This document shows, piece by piece, positions 7,321-15,868 of a stretch of 38,118 nucleotides of DNA. Source of the DNA: JACKCP01 sp034007295 (GTDB taxonomy: Bacteria; Desulfobacterota; Desulfobacteria; Desulfobacterales; JACKCP01). A model generated the notes under the pieces. It made no database searches. It was not told the DNA's origin and worked only from the letters and a program-made list of their open reading frames with translations. Position numbers and translations under genes: made by a program. The stretch is taken from the NCBI GenBank assembly GCA_034007295.1, contig JAVERC010000034.1, forward strand, positions 1 through 38,118, given 5' to 3'. Positions within the stretch are counted from its first letter, which is position 1, and each line of letters begins with the position of its first letter.

Positions 7321-10300
7321 ATGACTGAAAAAGATTTTTTATATAAAGCTTACAACAAAACAAACTCTCTTTCCATAAGAGACAAAATTTATCTTCAAAA
7401 AAAAATAAAAAAGCTTCAAAAGCAAAACACCATAGTTTCAGAAGAAATTATTGAAAAAATCAATCTCGAACTTGATAGAGCAAAACTTAATTTAAAAAAA
7501 AGAAAATCTCTTATTCCAAATCCGGTTTTTGATGAGAACCTTCCTGTAAATTTAAAAAAAGAAGAAATTAAAGAAAAAATAATAAACAATCAGGTTGTAA
7601 TAATTTCAGGCGAAACAGGCTCAGGGAAAACAACCCAGATTCCAAAAATATGCCTTGAAGCAGGAAGAGGAATTAAAGGTGCAATAGCTCTTACCCAGCC
7701 AAGAAGAATTGCAGCTGTTTCTGTTGCTCAAAGAATAAGTGAGGAACTTTTTGAAAATGATTTTAAAACAGTCGGATACAAAATAAGATTTTCTGACAAA
7801 ACAAATGAAAATACCATAATAAAGGTAATGACAGACGGAATTTTACTTGCCGAAACCCTTACAGACAGATTTTTAAATTCCTATGACACAATAATTGTTG
7901 ATGAGGCCCATGAAAGAAGCCTTAATATTGATTTTATACTCGGTTTTCTTTTAAAGCTTGTAAAAAAAAGAAAAGATTTAAAACTTATTATTACTTCTGC
8001 AACAATAGACACTGAAAAATTTTCAAAAGCCTTTGACAATGCCCCTGTTATTGAAGTTTCGGGAAGAATGTATCCTGTAGAAACAATTTATCTGCCTCCT
8101 GAAAAAAATGAAGATGATGAAGACTCTGATTTGTCAGTTCTTGCTGCAAATGCCTTTGACCTCATAAAAAATGAGCAAAACGGTGATACCCTTATTTTCA
8201 TGCCAACAGAAAACGATATTTCTGAAACAATAGAAAAACTCAAAGGAAGGCTTGATGACAAAGTTCATATAATGCCGCTTTTTGCAAGACTGCCCTCCCA
8301 TCTTCAGCAAAAAGTATTCAGGCCGGTTTCAGGACAAAAAATTGTTGTATCAACAAATGTTGCGGAAACATCCATTACAATTCCTGGAATCAAGTATGTG
8401 ATTGATACAGGACTTGCAAGAATTCCTTCATATATTGCATCATCAAGAACAACCTCACTTCCTGTTACTCATGTATCAAAAAGCAGCACAGACCAGAGAA
8501 AAGGTAGATGCGGAAGGGTTTCAAACGGTGTGTGCATAAGGCTTTTCAGTGAAGAAGACTATGAATCAAGGCCAAAATTTACTCTCCCTGAAATTTTAAG
8601 ATCAAATCTTTCAGATGTTCTTTTAAAAATGACTGCCTTAAAGCTTGGGGACATAAAAGATTTCCCTTTTATTGACAGACCGGAAACAAAAAACATAAAC
8701 GACGGATACAACCTTTTAACTGAACTTGGAGCAATAAAGGAAACAGGTAAAAAAGGGATTTATGCCCTGACTGAAGTAGGCTCCCAGATGGCAAAACTTC
8801 CCCTTGATCCAAAACTTTCAAGAATGCTCATTGAAGCCTCAAAAAGAGGATGTCTTGAAGAAGTTACTGCAATAGTATCAGGAATAACAGCCGGAGATCC
8901 AAGGGAGCTTCCAGATGACAACCGTCAGAAAGCCATGCAGGCCCAGGCTGTATTTACAGACCCATTATCTGATTTTATTACAATTTTAAATATCTGGAAA
9001 AAATTCAATTTTGAAAGCAAAAACAAGCTTTCCACAGGTGCAATCGGAAAATTTTCCAAAAAATATTTTCTGTCTTTTAGAAAACTCAAGGAATGGAGAG
9101 ACCTATACACCCAGATTCAAGGAATTTTAGAAGATGAGGAAATAAAAAATATAAAAGAAAAACCACCTGCTTTTGGAGATAAAAATTCAAAAACAGGCCC
9201 CCTTTATCAGGCAATACACAAATCCATTCTTTCAGGATATCTTTCAAATATTGCAGTCCATTCAGAAAAAAAATTCTACAAGGCTGCAAAAAACAGGGAA
9301 GTAATGATTTTCCCGGGTTCAGGACTTTTCAAAGAGCCGCCTGACTGGATAGTTGCAGCAGATATTGTAGAGACATCAAGGGTTTTTGCAAGAACAGCAG
9401 GATTTGTTGAACCTGACTGGATAGAAGAAATTGGAAAAGATCTTTTAAAAATATCAGTTTATGATCCTCATTACGAAAAAAATGAGGGAAGAGTCCTTGC
9501 TTACAGCCAGAAATCCCTTTACGGACTTATGATTTCCAAGGATAAAAAAATTCCCTTTCATTCATTTAACAAAGATGAAGCTGCAAGAATTTTTTATTCA
9601 CAGGCTCTTTATCAAAATCAGGTAAAAGACAATCTTGAATTTCTAAATAAAAACCTGGAAACCATAGAAAAAATAAAAGACCTGGAAGAAAGGCTTAGAA
9701 AAAGGGACATTCTTGTAGGTGAAAACGAGATTATAGATTTTTATGAACAAAAAATACCTGAAGTTTCAGATATAAGAACCTTAAAAAACATAATAAGAAA
9801 AAAAGGACATGATTTTCTTTTAATGAAAAAAGAAGATCTTATGAATTATGACCCGGAAAATGAAGTAAAGGAAAAATTTCCTGACAAAATAAGTATTGGT
9901 GATGAAAACTTCAATTTAAGATACAAATTCAACCCAGGTGCAGAAAATGACGGAATTACAGTATCAATACCGGTAAATAAAACATCTCACATTTCAGCAC
10001 CTGACCTTGAAACTGTAATACCAGGACTTCTAAAGGAAAAAACAGAAGCAGTTTTAAAGGGTCTTCCAAAAAAATACAGAACAATGCTCCACCCTATTAA
10101 GGAAAAAACTGAAATAATTTTAAAAGAAATGGATTTTGGCTCTGAACTTTTTGCCTTAAATCTTTCTGAATTTATTAAAAACAGATTTAAAATTCTTATT
10201 CCAGCAAAAATAATTTCAGAAGTAAAAATCCCTGAACACCTCAACATGAGAATTGAGCTTACAGATATAAAAGGCTCCAAAATTTCAGTTTCAAGAAATC

Positions 10301-11262
10301 CTTTAATACTAAAAAATATAGACACATCAACTCTTCCGGATTCAGACAAAATTAAAAAATTTAAAAAAAATTATGAAAAGGAAGATATTAAAGAGTTTTT
10401 TACTTTGGAAACATCTATAAAAGTTTATCCTGACAATGAAAATTCACCGGTTTTTTATCCAGCATTTGAAACCAGCGGAGAAAAAACAGATTTAAAACTT
10501 TTTTCAAATATTAAAGATGCTCAGAATGCACAGATAAAAAGTGTAAAAGCCTTTTATGAAAAAATTCTTTCAACTGAAATAAAAAACCTTAAAAATCAGA
10601 TAAAACTCAAAACAGACAATCCTGAAATTTTTAAACTTTTTGACAAAAAGGAAAATATTGAAAAAGGAATTTTAGAATCAGTTAAAAATCAGATTCTTTT
10701 AAAGGATATAAGATCAGACAAGGAATTTTTTGATTATTTAAAGGGAATAAAAGAAAAAAGAACTTTAAATTTTGCCTTAATTGAAAAAAAGGAAAAAACA
10801 GATTTAATATTAAATGAATTTTATCAATTATGGACATTTTTAAACGGTCTTAAACTTAAATATTCAAAAACAATTCTTATTTATGAAATGATAAATGACT
10901 GTATAAAAAATGCAAAAAATCTTGTTACTCCAAATTTTTTCAGAATTTATTCAGCAGATGAACTTGAAAATATTCCAAGATATCTTTGTGCAATACGATT
11001 AAGAGCTGAAAGAGGAATATCAAACCCTTCAAAGGACAGCCAGAAGAACTCTGTAATAAAAAAATTCCAGATCAGGCTGAAGACTCTTCTTGAAGAATTA
11101 AACGAGCAGTCATCTTTAGAAAAAAGAAAGGAAACAGAATCATTTTTCTGGGATATTGAAGAGCTAAAAATTTCTGTTTTTGCACAGGAACTTAAAACAA
11201 AATATCCTGTATCTGAAAAAAAACTTGAGAAAAAATTTGTGGATATTTCTAAAATGATTTGA
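7321..11262 (+). CDS. hrpA: ATP-dependent RNA helicase HrpA
   Basis: At 1313 residues this is the size of the DEAH-box helicase HrpA. Motifs in order are Walker A GETGSGKT (97-104), TQPRR near 125, DEAH (194-197), SAT (226-228) and QRKGRCGR (392-399). HA2/OB regions and a long HrpA-type C-terminal domain follow. HrpA unwinds RNA and in E. coli helps rescue stalled or collided ribosomes. The gene diverges from the sensor operon with only 67 bases between the start codons. A weak TGGAAA is the only ribosome-binding candidate before ATG 7321. A family-1 remnant and a strong terminator follow. Confidence 0.95.
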   Translation: MTEKDFLYKAYNKTNSLSIRDKIYLQKKIKKLQKQNTIVSEEIIEKINLELDRAKLNLKKRKSLIPNPVFDENLPVNLKKEEIKEKIINNQVVIISGETGSGKTTQIPKICLEAGRGIKGAIALTQPRRIAAVSVAQRISEELFENDFKTVGYKIRFSDKTNENTIIKVMTDGILLAETLTDRFLNSYDTIIVDEAHERSLNIDFILGFLLKLVKKRKDLKLIITSATIDTEKFSKAFDNAPVIEVSGRMYPVETIYLPPEKNEDDEDSDLSVLAANAFDLIKNEQNGDTLIFMPTENDISETIEKLKGRLDDKVHIMPLFARLPSHLQQKVFRPVSGQKIVVSTNVAETSITIPGIKYVIDTGLARIPSYIASSRTTSLPVTHVSKSSTDQRKGRCGRVSNGVCIRLFSEEDYESRPKFTLPEILRSNLSDVLLKMTALKLGDIKDFPFIDRPETKNINDGYNLLTELGAIKETGKKGIYALTEVGSQMAKLPLDPKLSRMLIEASKRGCLEEVTAIVSGITAGDPRELPDDNRQKAMQAQAVFTDPLSDFITILNIWKKFNFESKNKLSTGAIGKFSKKYFLSFRKLKEWRDLYTQIQGILEDEEIKNIKEKPPAFGDKNSKTGPLYQAIHKSILSGYLSNIAVHSEKKFYKAAKNREVMIFPGSGLFKEPPDWIVAADIVETSRVFARTAGFVEPDWIEEIGKDLLKISVYDPHYEKNEGRVLAYSQKSLYGLMISKDKKIPFHSFNKDEAARIFYSQALYQNQVKDNLEFLNKNLETIEKIKDLEERLRKRDILVGENEIIDFYEQKIPEVSDIRTLKNIIRKKGHDFLLMKKEDLMNYDPENEVKEKFPDKISIGDENFNLRYKFNPGAENDGITVSIPVNKTSHISAPDLETVIPGLLKEKTEAVLKGLPKKYRTMLHPIKEKTEIILKEMDFGSELFALNLSEFIKNRFKILIPAKIISEVKIPEHLNMRIELTDIKGSKISVSRNPLILKNIDTSTLPDSDKIKKFKKNYEKEDIKEFFTLETSIKVYPDNENSPVFYPAFETSGEKTDLKLFSNIKDAQNAQIKSVKAFYEKILSTEIKNLKNQIKLKTDNPEIFKLFDKKENIEKGILESVKNQILLKDIRSDKEFFDYLKGIKEKRTLNFALIEKKEKTDLILNEFYQLWTFLNGLKLKYSKTILIYEMINDCIKNAKNLVTPNFFRIYSADELENIPRYLCAIRLRAERGISNPSKDSQKNSVIKKFQIRLKTLLEELNEQSSLEKRKETESFFWDIEELKISVFAQELKTKYPVSEKKLEKKFVDISKMI

Positions 11263-11297
11263 GTTTAGTTCAAGTGAAAAGTTTAAACTTAGTTTAT

Positions 11298-11340
11298 TCA
11301 TTGGCCGAAAACAAAATTTTGTTCAGTTCAAGAAAGCCGA
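11298..11340 (+). repeat. Family-1 remnant (left arm only)
   Basis: ATTGGCCGAAAACAAAA followed by TTTTGTTCAGTTCAAG matches the first about 40 bases of family 1 in plus orientation. The remainder is unrecognisable. It lies just behind hrpA. Confidence 0.6.
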
Positions 11341-11392
11341 AATTGGCAAAAAACTATTTTCTTTTAGCCATTAAGAGATTTACCAAATAAAA

Positions 11393-11426
11393 AAAGCTCT
11401 CAAAATTTGAGAGCTTTATTTTTTTG
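11393..11426 (+). terminator. Rho-independent terminator
   Basis: AAAGCTCTCAAA (11393-11404) pairs with TTTGAGAGCTTT (11406-11417) and is followed by ATTTTTTT. It terminates hrpA. It lies just beyond the 3' end of tRNA-Glu, and the A-run at 11387-11395 would give a U-run on the minus strand, so it can end the tRNA transcript too. Confidence 0.85.
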
Positions 11427-11427
11427 G

Positions 11428-11505
11428 TGGCGTCCCCAAGGGGATTTGAACCCCTGTCGCCGGCGTGAAAGGCCGGTGTCCTGGACCGAGCTAGACGATG
11501 GGGAC
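11428..11505 (-). tRNA. tRNA-Glu (anticodon TTC)
   Basis: Read on the minus strand, the acceptor GTCCCCA pairs with TGGGGAC, the discriminator is G and CCA is encoded. The anticodon stem CCGGC/GCCGG encloses CTTTCAC, with anticodon TTC. The T arm is CAGGGGTTCAAATCCCCT-like, and the D arm CGTCTAGCTCGG is typical of glutamate tRNAs. It lies 3 bases from tRNA-Lys and is probably co-transcribed with it. Confidence 0.97.
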
Positions 11506-11508
11506 GCA

Positions 11509-11584
11509 TGGTGGGTCATGTTGGACTCGAACCAACGACTCTCTGCTTAAAAGGCAGATACTCTACCGACTGAGTTAATGACCC
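11509..11584 (-). tRNA. tRNA-Lys (anticodon TTT)
   Basis: The acceptor GGGTCAT pairs with ATGACCC, with discriminator A and encoded CCA. The anticodon stem TCTGC/GCAGA encloses CTTTTAA, with anticodon TTT. The T loop is TTCGAGT. All arms fold without mismatch by eye. It is upstream of tRNA-Glu in the same transcript. There is no integrase or attachment-site duplication beside the pair. Confidence 0.97.
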
Positions 11585-11697
11585 TTTGTCGTTAAAAACA
11601 AAAGGAAAATACACATATAGATCTTCAATGTCAAGAATAAAAAAAACTTTTTTTAAATCAGGCCCAATCACCTAAAATTGAGCATTGAGCCAATAAT

Positions 11698-12714
11698 CTA
11701 ATATGTAAGATCCTTTGGATCAACCTTTGTTGAAAAAAGTTTATATGCAAAGCTCTGGTAAGCTATTACAATTGGAATAAAAACAATTACAATACCAAGC
11801 ATAATTTTAAGAGTATATGGACTTGAAGAAGCATTAAATGCTGTAAGGCTGAAATCAGGATTTATGCTTGAAGGAAAAAGATTTGGGAAAAGTCCTGCTA
11901 TTCCAAAAAAGGTACAAAAAACTATTGTTGAAGCTGAAAAAGCCCATGCAAAAAAATATTTTTCCTTTGAAATATAAAACCTTATCATTAAAAGACAAAT
12001 TACTGCAAAAACCAAAATCAGCCATAAAGCCGGATATTTGAAATAATTATCAAAAAGGTTTGTATAAATATAACTTGCTCCAAGAAATCCAACAATCACA
12101 ACAACTTCAGCAATCCAGATTTTTTTCACAAGATTTGAGGCTCTTTTTTTAAGATCACCAAAACCTCTAATACAAATCCATAAAAGCCCGTGAACCACAA
12201 AAAGAACCACAAACAATATCCCGCCTAAAATTCCATATGGATTTAAAAGTGAAAAAAGATTTCCCTGCATTATTCCATTCTCATCTATTGGAATTCCCAT
12301 AAATATATTTGCAAACGCAACTCCAAATAAAAGTGAGGGAAGAAAACTTCCAACAAAAATAGAAGTATCCCAGATTCTTACCCATGATTTTTTATTGGAA
12401 AGCCCTCTGAATTCAAAAGAAACTCCTCTTATGATAAGTGCAAACAAAATAAGCATCAAAGGGGTGTAAAGAGCAGAAAACATAACAGAATAAACAAGGG
12501 GAAAAGCTGCAAAAGTAACCCCTCCTGCTGTAATAAGCCATACTTCATTCCCGTCCCATAAAGGGCCAAGAGAGTTTATCATTACTCGTTTTTCTTCGTC
12601 ATTTTTTCCAAGAAACGGATAAATTGTTCCTATTCCAAGGTCAAAACCGTCTGTCATGAAAAAGACAGCCCACAAAAGTCCCCAGAGAAAAAACCAGGTC
12701 GATTCCAGCATCAT
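11698..12714 (-). CDS. cydB: Cytochrome bd oxidase subunit II
   Basis: This 338-residue integral membrane protein has about eight or nine hydrophobic helices. It starts with the CydB hallmark LWAVFFMTDGFDLGIGTIYPFL and continues with GPLWDGNEVWLITAGG. It forms the heterodimeric bd-type quinol oxidase with CydA in the inner membrane. A strong GGAGGAA precedes the ATG. It lies 84 bases downstream of cydA in the same orientation. No convincing cydX micro-ORF is visible after it, and no cydCD genes are in the window. In an anaerobe the enzyme is expected to scavenge O2. Confidence 0.96.
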   Translation of the reverse strand: MMLESTWFFLWGLLWAVFFMTDGFDLGIGTIYPFLGKNDEEKRVMINSLGPLWDGNEVWLITAGGVTFAAFPLVYSVMFSALYTPLMLILFALIIRGVSFEFRGLSNKKSWVRIWDTSIFVGSFLPSLLFGVAFANIFMGIPIDENGIMQGNLFSLLNPYGILGGILFVVLFVVHGLLWICIRGFGDLKKRASNLVKKIWIAEVVVIVGFLGASYIYTNLFDNYFKYPALWLILVFAVICLLMIRFYISKEKYFFAWAFSASTIVFCTFFGIAGLFPNLFPSSINPDFSLTAFNASSSPYTLKIMLGIVIVFIPIVIAYQSFAYKLFSTKVDPKDLTY

Positions 12715-12798
12715 AATATATTCCTCCGAAATTAAATTTTCAGTTTAGGTTTATCTTAAATCAAACAGTTTAAAAATCAGCCTGATACCTAAAATTCA

Positions 12799-14109
12799 TT
12801 AGTGAGCCAGATCTTTTGGCCCTTTAAGTGCATTTTTAAATATCATATAAAAGCCTGCTATTCCAAGAAGACCATAAAGAACGATAAACCCTATCAAAGT
12901 TGTAAGAACCTGACCTGCTGCTATTGGAGAAGCAGCATCAGAAGTTTTTAACAGACCATATACTATCCATGGCTGTCGTCCAACTTCAGCAAGCACCCAT
13001 CCAGCTTCAATTGCTATATATGGAAGTGGAAGTGATATGACCATAATTTTTAAAAACCAGGGTTTTTCACTTAATTTATTTCTCAAAAACCAGCCTGTTA
13101 TCATAAGCCCGAGAAATAAAAATCCAAGACCGACCATGATTTTAAAGGCAAGAGCTGTTATTGCAACAGGAGGCCTTTCATCCTTTGGAAATTCTTTTAA
13201 ACCCTGAACAGGAGCATTTATATCATGAAAGGCAAGAAAGCTTAAAACTCCGGGAATTCTGCCAATTTCAATTATATTTCTTTCATTTTCCTCATCAGGC
13301 CAGGAAAAAAGAAAAACAGGAGCCTTTGCCTGGGTTTCCCAATGGGTTTCCATTGCAGCAAGTTTTGCAGGCTGAACCTTTGCAATATCAACAGCATGAA
13401 AGTCGCCTTCAGCAACCACAAAAACTGTGCTTAAAAGACCCATTACAAGACCAATTCTAAATGACTTTGAAAAAAATTCCACATTGCTTTTTTTCAAAAG
13501 ATGCCATGCACTTATACTCATAACAAAAAATGCACTCAAAACATAGGCAGCAGACAAAGTATGAAGAATGGTTAAAATTGCAAATTTCTGGGTAATTACA
13601 GCCATAAAATCTGTAAGCTCAGCTCTTCCGTTTCTGATTGTGTACCCAACAGGATGCTGCATCCATGCATTGGCAATAAGAATCCATACAGCAGAAATAC
13701 TTCCTCCTATTGCAACAAGCCACATTACAAAAGCATGAGCTTTTGCAGAGAGCTTTTTCCATCCAAAAACCCATATACCAATAAGAGTTGATTCAAGAAA
13801 AAATGCAACAGTTGCCTCAATTGCAAGAAGAGAACCAAAAATATCACCTACATAAGTTGAATATTTTGACCAGTTTGTACCGAACTGAAATTCAAGGGTA
13901 ATTCCTGTCACAACTCCAACAGCAAAATTTATAAGGAAAAGTTTTCCCCAAAATTTTGTCATTGAAAGGTATAAAGGATTCTTAGTTCTGACATATTTTG
14001 TTTCCATATAAGCAACCATTATGGAAAGTCCAAGTGTCAGAGGTACAAACAAAAAGTGGAAAATAGTAGCTGCGGCAAATTGCAGCCTGGAAAGAAATAC
14101 AACATCCAT
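12799..14109 (-). CDS. cydA: Cytochrome bd oxidase subunit I
   Basis: The 436 residues contain all the haem ligands expected from E. coli CydA: His18 and His183 by position, and Met325 in the segment AFKIMVGLGF. Glu98 and Glu106 of the proton pathway and the quinol-site pair Lys249/Glu254 are present, as is GRQPW (377-381). The Q-loop lacks the long C-terminal insertion, so this is the short-Q-loop type. The complex oxidises quinol and reduces O2 to water. GAGGGG precedes the ATG. The upstream region carries two family-1 elements within 75-260 bases of the start. Confidence 0.96.
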   Translation of the reverse strand: MDVVFLSRLQFAAATIFHFLFVPLTLGLSIMVAYMETKYVRTKNPLYLSMTKFWGKLFLINFAVGVVTGITLEFQFGTNWSKYSTYVGDIFGSLLAIEATVAFFLESTLIGIWVFGWKKLSAKAHAFVMWLVAIGGSISAVWILIANAWMQHPVGYTIRNGRAELTDFMAVITQKFAILTILHTLSAAYVLSAFFVMSISAWHLLKKSNVEFFSKSFRIGLVMGLLSTVFVVAEGDFHAVDIAKVQPAKLAAMETHWETQAKAPVFLFSWPDEENERNIIEIGRIPGVLSFLAFHDINAPVQGLKEFPKDERPPVAITALAFKIMVGLGFLFLGLMITGWFLRNKLSEKPWFLKIMVISLPLPYIAIEAGWVLAEVGRQPWIVYGLLKTSDAASPIAAGQVLTTLIGFIVLYGLLGIAGFYMIFKNALKGPKDLAH

Positions 14110-14184
14110 TTATTGCCCCTCACTTTTAAAGATTTATTTTCTCTGTGAAACCATAAAGCCTGATTTCTATTCATGATTATTTAG

Positions 14185-14320
14185 TTGCTGAACCAAAACG
14201 CCCTTTTTTGTCCATTCTTAAGTCAGATTCAAAATTTAATACTCAAAATACTCAATGTATCCTAAAGGTTAAATTTCTCATCTTCCTTGAATGAAACAAA
14301 ATTCTCGTTTTCGGCCAATT
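14185..14320 (-). mobile_element. Family-1 palindromic element upstream of cydA
   Basis: This is a full-length reverse copy, starting TTGCTGAACCAAAACG and ending TTTCGGCCAATT. The flanking 9-mers ATTATTTAG (14176-14184) and ACTATTTAG (14321-14329) differ at one position, fitting a 9-bp target duplication. A tiny deletion derivative begins directly after the right 9-mer. Confidence 0.88.
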
Positions 14321-14329
14321 ACTATTTAG

Positions 14330-14363
14330 TTGCCAAACCAAAAATTCCAGTTCTCGGCCAATT
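14330..14363 (-). repeat. Minimal family-1 derivative (tips only)
   Basis: Only about 34 bases remain: TTGCCAAACC from one tip joined to AAAAATTCCAGTTCTCGG and CCAATT from the other. The flanking 9-mers are ACTATTTAG and ACTATTTAA. The internal about 100 bases are missing. It abuts the full element at 14185-14320, sharing one 9-mer. Confidence 0.7.
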
Positions 14364-14505
14364 ACTATTTAAAACAAAGATGAATAAAACTGATTTCTAA
14401 AAAACCTCTGTTTAACTGCAAAAAAATTTTTCTAAATTAATTTTTATTATAAATAAATATCCATGAAAAATGCAAACATCAAATCAATTTTGCAGGACAC
14501 CAAAT

Positions 14506-14533
14506 AAAAAAATCCCCGGTTATGCCGGGGATT
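14506..14533 (-). terminator. Terminator of the rubrerythrin cluster
   Basis: CCGGGGATT paired with AATCCCCGG (14511-14519 and 14525-14533) encloses a 5-base loop. On the minus strand it is followed by a run of T (14506-14512). It ends the transcript 20 bases after the rubredoxin-like gene. Confidence 0.9.
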
Positions 14534-14552
14534 AATCATTTAATTGTAATAA

Positions 14553-14720
14553 TTACTTCTTTTTTGGAGCTATTCTGTCATCTTTGCCTTCCCAGTGACA
14601 ATCAGGAGTATAACAGGTATTATCTACAAATTCGCATTTCTTTTTACAGGAAGGACAGGTTTCCGGCGGCATTTCAGCTTCAAGCTGATAACCGCAGTTT
14701 GTACATTTCCAGCTTGCCAT
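14553..14720 (-). CDS. Rubredoxin-like small Cys-rich protein
   Basis: This 55-residue protein starts MASWKCTNCGYQLEAE. Two CxxC knuckles (Cys6/Cys9 and Cys22/Cys25) have rubredoxin spacing and are likely to bind one iron or zinc. Three more cysteines (Cys29, Cys36, Cys41) in the tail KKKCEFVDNTCYTPDCHW are not part of a standard rubredoxin. AAGGAG precedes the ATG. It is last in the cluster after rubrerythrin and desulfoferrodoxin, so electron delivery to those enzymes is plausible by context. A zinc-ribbon role is the alternative, because the usual rubredoxin aromatic core is reduced. Confidence 0.82.
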   Translation of the reverse strand: MASWKCTNCGYQLEAEMPPETCPSCKKKCEFVDNTCYTPDCHWEGKDDRIAPKKK

Positions 14721-14772
14721 TTTATTTTCTCCTTGTTCTGGTTTGTCACAATTTAAAATCCAAACTTGTTAT

Positions 14773-14799
14773 AAAAAGACAGGAATAACCTGCCTTTTT
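14773..14799 (-). terminator. Hairpin after desulfoferrodoxin
   Basis: On the minus strand AAAAAGGCAGG pairs with CCTGTCTTTTT (one G-U pair) around TTATT and ends in a T-run. It sits between the desulfoferrodoxin stop and the rubredoxin-like start. It is probably a partial terminator that lowers transcription of the last gene. Confidence 0.65.
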
Positions 14800-14807
14800 A
14801 ATAATAA

Positions 14808-15191
14808 TTAAGACTCAATCTTCCACAACCCGTGAAGATTACAGTATTCTCGAGCTGTTATTTTTTCAGCATCTACAGGAAACTCTGCAGAAGGATTTTG
14901 GCCAGGTTCAAGATATTTTCTGTAGGATGTGCCGTCTTCTGTTATAATCTGAATCCATTCTATGTAGTGTTTTTCTTCCATAGGATGAAGAGTGCTTCCG
15001 ACTGTAACCTTAACTTTTCCATCAAGCTTTTCAACTACAGGAACATGCTTTTCATTTGCTGCGTCTTCAGTGTTTTCCTTCATGTTCTTCATGGGTTTTC
15101 CACAGCATACAAGTTCACCTTTACCGCCTCTTAATACTTCAACAATATTTGTACAAACTGTACATTTATAAACTTCCATTTTTTCTGCCAT
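14808..15191 (-). CDS. dfx: Desulfoferrodoxin (2Fe superoxide reductase)
   Basis: The 127 residues contain both metal centres. The desulforedoxin-type Fe(Cys)4 centre I has Cys10, Cys13, Cys29 and Cys30. The superoxide-reducing centre II has His49, His69, His75, Cys117 and His120, with Glu47-Lys48 (EKHVP) beside the active site. It reduces superoxide to hydrogen peroxide without forming O2, using rubredoxin-type electron donors in the cytoplasm of anaerobes. AAGGAG precedes the ATG. It lies 24 bases after rubrerythrin, which can remove the peroxide formed, so the gene order makes metabolic sense. Confidence 0.97.
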   Translation of the reverse strand: MAEKMEVYKCTVCTNIVEVLRGGKGELVCCGKPMKNMKENTEDAANEKHVPVVEKLDGKVKVTVGSTLHPMEEKHYIEWIQIITEDGTSYRKYLEPGQNPSAEFPVDAEKITAREYCNLHGLWKIES

Positions 15192-15215
15192 TTGAGAAAC
15201 TCCTTGAAATTTTTA

Positions 15216-15791
15216 TTAATAATTTTCACCCAAAAGTTCAAAATGAGCCTGGGGATGTGCACATGCAGGACACATTCCAGGAGCTTCTTTCCCGTCATGA
15301 AGATAACCGCAGTTTCTGCATCTCCATGTTACCTTTTCATTTCTTTTAAATACAATTCCATTTTCAATATTTTCTGCAAGTGTACGAAAACGCTTTTCAT
15401 GCTGTTTTTCAGCCACAGAAATTTTTTCAAAAACTATTGCAATTGCTTCAAAACCTTCTTCTCTGGCAATTTTTGCATAAGCCGGGTACATATCTGAATG
15501 TTCTTCATGTTCACCGTCAGCTGCTGCAATAAGGTTTTCTTTAGTAGATTTTATTTCTCCTGCTGGAAATGACCATTGAATCTCAGCCATTCCTCCTTCT
15601 AAAAACTTGAAAAATCTTTTAGCATGCTCTTTTTCCTGATTTGCTGTTTCTTCAAAAATATCTGCAATCTGAACATAACCTTCTTTTCTTGCTGCTCCTG
15701 CAAAATAAGTATATCTGTTTCTTGCCTGAGATTCTCCTGCAAATGCTGTTAAAAGATTTTTTTCTGTTTTTGTACCTTTTACTGATGCCAT
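15216..15791 (-). CDS. rbr: Rubrerythrin
   Basis: The 191 residues form a ferritin-like di-iron domain followed by a C-terminal rubredoxin domain. Di-iron ligand candidates are Glu20, Glu53, His56, Glu94, Glu97, Glu128 and His131. The FeCys4 site is Cys158, Cys161, Cys174 and Cys177. Rubrerythrins reduce hydrogen peroxide to water in anaerobes. A strong GGAGGA precedes the ATG. The 77-base leader holds three TTTAACAA direct repeats (minus strand). It is co-directional with desulfoferrodoxin and the rubredoxin-like gene, forming a superoxide-to-water pathway. Confidence 0.97.
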   Translation of the reverse strand: MASVKGTKTEKNLLTAFAGESQARNRYTYFAGAARKEGYVQIADIFEETANQEKEHAKRFFKFLEGGMAEIQWSFPAGEIKSTKENLIAAADGEHEEHSDMYPAYAKIAREEGFEAIAIVFEKISVAEKQHEKRFRTLAENIENGIVFKRNEKVTWRCRNCGYLHDGKEAPGMCPACAHPQAHFELLGENY

Positions 15792-15817
15792 TAAATTTCC
15801 TCCGTTGAAATTTTTAG

Positions 15818-15848
15818 TTGTTAAAATTCGTTGTTAAAGATTGTTAAA
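15818..15848 (-). promoter_or_regulatory. Triple direct repeat in the rubrerythrin leader
   Basis: TTGTTAAA occurs at 15818-15825, 15831-15838 and 15841-15848 (TTTAACAA on the coding strand). The starts are 13 and 10 bases apart, close to one helical turn. It could be an operator or simply AT-rich sequence; no known regulator box is matched. Confidence 0.35.
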
Positions 15849-15868
15849 TTCTGTTTAGATTTAAAAAT

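Noticed and set aside
11428..11584. tRNA pair as an integration site for a genomic island
   Set aside because: No integrase gene, no duplicated tRNA 3' end and no change in gene character beside the tRNAs.
11640..11697. Possible family-2 remnant behind cydB (CCTAAAATTGAGCATTGAG)
   Set aside because: Only one short tip-like match; too little to separate from chance in AT-rich DNA.
13161..13460. Plus-strand open frame of 99 codons
   Set aside because: It is entirely antisense to cydA, with a Gln/Leu-rich sequence typical of a shadow frame.
14522..14788. Plus-strand open frame of 88 codons
   Set aside because: It is antisense to the rubredoxin-like gene and begins inside its terminator; the minus-strand Cys-rich frame with a strong ribosome-binding site is the real gene.
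14832..15497. Three overlapping plus-strand frames opposite desulfoferrodoxin and rubrerythrin
   Set aside because: The protein sequences are Phe/Cys-rich shadows of conserved minus-strand genes.
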